Made by a program: the position numbers and the translations under genes. The notes below the pieces were generated by a model, which saw only the letters and a list, made by a program, of their open reading frames with translations, was not told where the DNA came from and searched no databases. Below are positions 59,166 through 64,000 of a DNA stretch of 64,000 nucleotides, in pieces. Origin of the DNA: Paramacrobiotus metropolitanus (Eukaryota; Tardigrada; Eutardigrada; Parachela; Macrobiotidae); contig NW_026570250.1 in NCBI RefSeq assembly GCF_019649055.1, positions 682,001-746,000 on the forward strand, given 5' to 3'. Numbering within the stretch: the stretch's first letter is position 1; each line of letters opens with the position of its first letter.

Positions 59166-62042
59166 TCATCCTTTCCTTATCGGTAAAGGATGCGCTTCCG
59201 TATTGAAGACATATTCATCAAGAGGCAGTTGAGTCTGATCAGTTCCCAGTAACAAGTACAAATACTTAAAAGTCTCCCCCAACAAAAAACTTTCCATGTG
59301 ATCCCTATGTTCCACGTTGTCCGCTTTGCGGACGTCTTGTATGGATGCATATCCACCGGTCTTTATCTTTGCATGCTTTTCAATAGCATTAAAAACGTCC
59401 CATCCCCAATCCTGGTAGGTAGTGTTTTTCGTGATGCGGAACAAATAAAACAAACTTTCAATGAATTCGGGTCGCAGTAGCGCATGCGCATCATTGTCGC
59501 GAACATGCAGATCCACTGTATCCGGTGGCACTTCAAGTCCGCCTTCCACCTTGAAATAGGTGATCTCAGGAGCAAGATGCGTCGGCATTCTTACATACAT
59601 TTCGTGACAGGTGTTGGCAATCTGTTCAGCCAGCGTTAATAACTCAGTCGGAAGACCATTCATATAAGCTAGTGCCAGAGTACCAGGAAAAAAGCAGGCC
59701 AAGGCATCCATCTTCGGACTAAATCGCTCACCAAGAAGCTCTCCAATGAAGACCAGTTTATTTGGCACCGACGTTCGGACAATATGCTTCTGAGCTCCGG
59801 TGACTGCATCCAAAAAGTCCGCTCGTAACCAATCGGTTCGTTTCCCATCTTGAATCCACTGTTTGAGCAAATATTCATAATACGAGTCGCCGCGCGCTCC
59901 AAAGGTGATTGTGGAAGCGGCTCGGAACTGACCCGTGACAGCGTTAATAAAGATGGGAATTAGTCCGTCTTTCTTCTCCAGTTTGTGAAAATGCTCGGAT
60001 ACCCGGAAAGCAAATTTCTAAGATACAGAGCAAAATGTCAAATACACCGTTTCTTGTTTGAAGTTCACATGGGAAAGTGCGCAGCAAAATATATCTCGAC
60101 AAACAAAATACAGATCAAACATGAGAGCAAGCAGGCCGTACCAAAACAAATCATAGAAGCCGATAAAAAACATCTAGCAAATTTTCATTGGACTAAATTA
60201 TGTGCATATGATTGCAGAAACACTGATGCGTTATATTATTTGCCGCATTAACATTTTACCTATGTATTATATTAAACAGCTTGTTTAAAGCCAAAAAAAC
60301 CGAGATGGAAATAAAATACCACTTTTGACGTTCAATACCTCATATTTGGGATCATTGGATACGTAGCTCAGATCACGAAATTCCAGCTGAATCGTTGTAA
60401 CTTCGGCCGATGAACTATCCGGACCCCATTTGGGGGCATGTGCTTTGCGTGTCTTGATATTGACATCGGAATACGGTACTCCTGAGTCGGTACCAAAAGC
60501 CGCCGTTAATCGATCCCCCAGATCCAGTGCTTTCTGCCTGAAGACATCTTCGCCGGATAAATGATAAGCACTCAATAATCCTCCCAATGCGCGAATAGTA
60601 ATTTCAAACAAATTCACATCCACGTCTTTTTCAAACGTTAAACTTTCACTAATCCACTTCTTGGCCTCTTCAAATTCTGCAAACACAGCATGTAAACTTG
60701 ATCGAGACGATGTTCAAATAGGTGCCAGACCAGCGTAGAAAACGGTTATAAATTGTTCAAATTAGCTACTGAAAAACCGCGATTCTAGCGGAATAAGCAA
60801 ATAGAAGAGAGAGAAACAGCTGATCACAGAACCGGAAACCTGGAGTGTGGAACTGCTAAAATCGATTTTCTATACTGTAACCGCGAAGATGAGTAAATTT
60901 TACGAAAAACAAATGACGTCTTTCATGCGCAACGGATAAAAATTGATGATTATACCGGAAAAAGCAGAAGTAAAGCTAAAACGAAAACTACGGTAACACA
61001 AAAAACAAAAATTCGAAATTCTTTTCATTTCAGTTCCAAAACAAGTTACCGTAAACAACAATGCAAAAATTTGGTTAATTCAAAAGCCGTTACAGACTTG
61101 TATTTTATAAAAAATCCAATAAAAATTTCGATAAGTTTTATCATTCTAAGTGTTAAATACTGAAGCTGTCGAAAAAATCCACCCGAATTGTCATAAATCG
61201 CAAAACGCAATGCAGGCCAGAAAGAAAAGCGTAGGTTAAGATTTGAGAGAGCTAAAAATAAAATAAGTGTAAATTAATCTACCTTTTGTAAGCCCCATGA
61301 TGTACATTGTATCCAGTGCATCGATGAGCGTCAATCCGATATGGAACCACTCTTTAAAAGTCCTGGAAATTGGCTTCAGTTCATCATGGCCCCACGCATA
61401 CCGTTTGTACGCATCCCATGCATGGATAAACGCTTCCACTACCTTCTTCTGCCTGTCATTATCCGATCCTGCAAATATCTTCGGTCGAGGCATCACCATA
61501 CCCTCCTGTATCCTTTCCAGGGGGTCCACCTTCTCCTGTTTGCCCTCCTTTTCCGCATCACCATGCTTCCCCCGAGCATGTTTTGTGTCGTGATCAGGAA
61601 CCTTGTTATCACCCTCGCCGTCGCCCCCCAACCCACCCCCCACGGAATCATTGCCTAATTCCTCATCGGGACTGCCCTCCACGTCGGGCGATATGTAGCG
61701 TCCTCCTTTCTCATTTTTCGCCGCTTTCTCTTCACCGAGCACAATTTCCTCCGGGTTGATATGCTGACTGTCTGCATTGTTGGCGACATGCCTCCGCGGG
61801 TTAGGTGCAAAGCCCTCGGCATTCTCCGCTGAGGTATCGGTGGATTGGAGTTTAATTAAAATAAGAAAAACAATAAAGAGAAGAAAACAGATTATCAGAT
61901 AGCGCTGGAGCTTTGAAAGACGATTCCATGAGCGTCCCAGGGCAAAGCGCCGTCGCTGCTTGTTGGCGCCATACGGACTGGAATACTGCAGATCTGCACG
62001 GGATGATGCATCCACGGGAATTGCTATTCCACCGGACTTCAT
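59166..62042 (-). CDS. MAN1B1: ER mannosyl-oligosaccharide 1,2-alpha-mannosidase (GH47, class I)
   Basis: Type II membrane enzyme that trims Man9GlcNAc2 in the early secretory pathway and marks misfolded glycoproteins for ERAD. Exons 61283-62042, 60339-60676 and 59166-60017 join in frame to 649 residues (human about 699). The short basic cytosolic tail leads to a membrane anchor ([18 protein letters not shown]) and an acidic, Gly-rich, low-complexity stem. The GH47 domain starts [20 protein letters not shown]. It includes [83 protein letters not shown] and the terminal [11 protein letters not shown], with the Thr that coordinates calcium. The catalytic acidic residues lie in these blocks. ER as opposed to Golgi type rests on overall similarity, so that part is less certain. 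Confidence 0.92.
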
Positions 62043-62301
62043 GCTGCAACACTCGTTGTTATGTGCAACAAATTACAATAACTCCCACTTTCTAACAATC
62101 ATTATGGGTTCTGCAGTCGCATGCAAGATAATGAGGCCCGATGACCAGAAGGCAAAATTAGCTGCTGCTAATTTTTTTGTCTTCGATAAATTTAAAACGT
62201 AAATCGTGGTGAAGTGGCAAGCAGCAATAAAACGCCAGGAAGCCTTTCTATCAGGCTGCACTTATTAGTGGTTAGCTGACATGGCTTTATATTGGACTAT
62301 G

Positions 62302-62420
62302 TGCGAAAACAAGCTGCCAGCCGTGCCGAATTGAAGCTGCCTGGCGAAAATCTTTCGATTGGGCGGTTTATTTAATTTCTAAATAAACCGCCCAATCACG
62401 GCTGGCAGCTTGTTTTCGCA
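62302..62420. repeat. Nested fold-back (two concentric inverted repeats)
   Basis: The outer arms, about 22 bp each (62302-62323 and 62399-62420), share GCGAAAACAAGCTGCCAGCC. The inner arms, GATTGGGCGGTTTATTTA and its reverse complement, enclose the loop ATTTC. The left side alone carries an extra 30 bp or so between outer and inner arms. There is no ORF. It may be a degenerate MITE or cruciform element; no clear target duplication was seen. Confidence 0.75.
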
Positions 62421-62759
62421 ATCGCGTCATTATCGTCATAACTATGGACGTTTTCATCAGACTGCCTTTCCATGGAAGTTTCGTTTCCGTAGATTCGTTT
62501 CGGCTTTTAGAAGTTCTTTTTAGTTTTTACATTTCTGACCGTTCGTTAATACGGCTAGCTTACAAGTTAAATTGATTTTGAGATCGGCTTGTATTAATTT
62601 TAAAACTTCTAAAACTTTCTTCGATATTAAAGTAACTTAACTTTCTTTAATCCCCTGCGAAATTAAAATTATACCTCTCTGATTAGCTTTTCATAAAATA
62701 ATATCAAAATTTCTTCTTATTAAGGCTATCATAAAAAAATTGCTGCAACTCCCCTGCAT
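62421..62759. other. Intergenic, AT-rich
   Basis: Nothing recognised. Confidence 0.35.
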
Positions 62760-63409
62760 ATATGGCGTACCAAACGGGCCACAGTTTTTACGGACAAATG
62801 CTAATGACAAATGCTTTTTAGTTTTCAATCAAATGTTACTGACAAATGTTTTTTGCTACCAGGCAAATGTTTTTTTTAAAATTTTACAGACAAATGTTTC
62901 TGACAAATGTTTTTTACTCTCAGACTAATGTTTTTAAAAAAAATTGTACAGTCAAATGTTTCTGACAAATGTCAGAAACTTTCTGACAAATGCTTCTGAC
63001 AAATGTCAGAAACTTTCTGACAAATGCTTCTCACAAATGTAAGAAGCATTTGACTAGTGATCTCCAATAATTTCCCTGTACTGGAAGAGTGGAATTGAAA
63101 TTCTACTAAAAAATGAAAATTTTCGAAGTCCCCACTCAGATTTGCGATGGTAGGCTAATTCTGACATTTGTCAGTAACATTTGTCTGAAAGTTTCTAACA
63201 TTTGTCAAAAACATTTGTCTGTAAAATTTTTTTAAAAAACATGAGTCTGAGAGTAAAAACATTTGTCAGAAACATTTGTCAGCAAATTTTTTGAAAAAAC
63301 ATTTGTCTGGTAGCAAAAAACATTTGTCAGTAACATTTGATTGAAAACTAAAAAGCATTTGTCATTAGCATTTGTCCGTAAAAACTCTGGCCCGTTTGGT
63401 ACGCCATAT
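62760..63409. mobile_element. 650-bp fold-back element built of CAAATG-type repeats
   Basis: Ends ATATGGCGTACCAAACGGG and the inverted CCCGTTTGGTACGCCATAT. The arms continue inverted for about 150-180 bp with few mismatches, each arm made of short variants of ACAAATGTTTCTG / TTACTGACAAATG. The centre (about 63050-63170) is unique. Both sides are flanked by GCAT (62756-62759 and 63410-63413), a possible 4-bp TSD. There is no transposase ORF, and the apparent ORFs here are just repeat translations. It is a non-autonomous Foldback/MITE-like element. Confidence 0.8.
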
Positions 63410-64000
63410 GCATACTTTATGCGTAGAATGTTGCGCGTGCAAAACAAATCCGCCGTAATTTCCCAGAAGTCTTAAATTATCTACCTAGGGAAAATAACGT
63501 ATAATTCGTTTGCCCATTTTTACTTGGATAAATTAGAAGCGGCAGTCAAAGTTTCTTGCAGGATTCCGTGGTCGATTACAAAGTTGCCGGCACAGCCGTT
63601 GCTTTCTTACAAAGGAGCAGTAGTAGTCGTGTTCCAAAACTCGAATAATAACTTTCTTTTCTCTAGACAGACTTTGTCTAGAGCTCTTGGTTTTTCCTGC
63701 GATTTTAGTGTTTTTTGGTCAACATTTTTGATAAATTAAGAAGCCCTGCCATTTCTGGTTCGAACCAGATTGGCAGGGACAAACAATTTGACGGAGTTGA
63801 TCGCACGTCTCATCGCTACTCAAGCGCGCATTCATTACCACTGCATCGCTGCTTCACCCTGTCCCCCCCTGAGTGCATTTCTCTCATTTTCTTGATACTC
63901 TGAAGCCCATAACTGTTATCATATGTCGCCCTGTCTTCCTGTCTGGGGTATGGAGCCTTGCTGGGGCCGGAGTTTGGGCTGCGGGAAGAAGTTCGCTTGT
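63410..64000. other. Terminal region with a small palindrome
   Basis: No gene. At about 63744-63779 CCCTGCCA and TGGCAGGG flank the palindrome CTGGTTCGAACCAG. It resembles a tRNA T-loop motif, but no tRNA can be built around it. Confidence 0.4.

Noticed and set aside
62740-63447. Apparent ORFs encoding repeated NVSDKCF-like peptides
   Set aside because: They are translations of the CAAATG repeats in the fold-back element and occur in both orientations.
63744-63779. T-loop-like GGTTCGAACC suggesting a tRNA
   Set aside because: It is a palindrome with a 6-nt loop, and no acceptor, D or anticodon arms can be folded around it.

Overview
The window is nuclear DNA from a multicellular animal. Its genes have GT-AG introns, many of them 60-200 nt, and there is no operon-like packing. 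The proteins are typical of metazoans: Smurf, SLC34, a GH18 chitinase, UFD1, PP2A-A and a GLYAT-like family. A secreted multi-module chitinase and short introns would suit a small ecdysozoan, and a tardigrade is one plausible source, but nothing in the sequence proves the species.

Layout. (1) 0.6-2.5 kb (+): sterol C5-desaturase, four exons. (2) 4.36-4.84 kb (+): an intronless ORF with a signal peptide. (3) 5.6-9.8 kb (-): two tandem GLYAT-like acyltransferase paralogues with the same exon plan. (4) 10.1-10.4 kb: a small hAT-type MITE with perfect TIRs and an 8-bp TSD. (5) 11.2-11.75 kb (-): ribosomal protein eS25. (6) 12.9-17.3 kb (+): PP2A scaffold subunit A, 12 exons, complete. (7) 18.25-28.0 kb (-): a Smurf-type C2-WW-HECT ubiquitin ligase. 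Its HECT/WW half is clean, but its C2 half lies in a messy interval holding a nested Ulp1-like protease gene (21.5-22.85 kb) and a 2.5-kb tandem duplication (22.97-28.12 kb) that looks like an assembly or haplotype artefact. (8) 28.1-33.9 kb: largely gene-free, with an (AT)n microsatellite, a perfect hairpin and unassigned coding-like ORFs. (9) 33.9-39.0 kb (+): a secreted Tyr-rich [D/N]PY-repeat protein and, 2.2 kb downstream, an 84-residue secreted protein sharing a new C-terminal four-cysteine motif. (10) 39.8-42.1 kb (-): pieces of a rhodopsin-like GPCR. (11) 44.0-45.9 kb (-): UFD1. (12) 46.8-49.9 kb (-): secreted GH18 chitinase with three hevein-like modules. (13) 51.3-53.9 kb (+): alpha-tubulin. 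(14) 55.1-58.85 kb (+): SLC34 sodium/phosphate cotransporter. (15) 59.2-62.0 kb (-): ER class I alpha-mannosidase. (16) 62.3-63.4 kb: two fold-back elements.

The genes do not form one pathway; most are housekeeping genes (sterol synthesis, translation, PP2A signalling, ubiquitin and ERAD, cytoskeleton). UFD1 and the ER mannosidase both serve ER-associated degradation, but their proximity is probably chance. The most novel item is the pair of secreted proteins sharing the pattern C-x-T-F-x3-G-M-x-C-x-E-C-T-T-x2-G-x8-C. Most gene models were built by hand from splice sites, and for the complete ones the exon lengths sum to a multiple of three.
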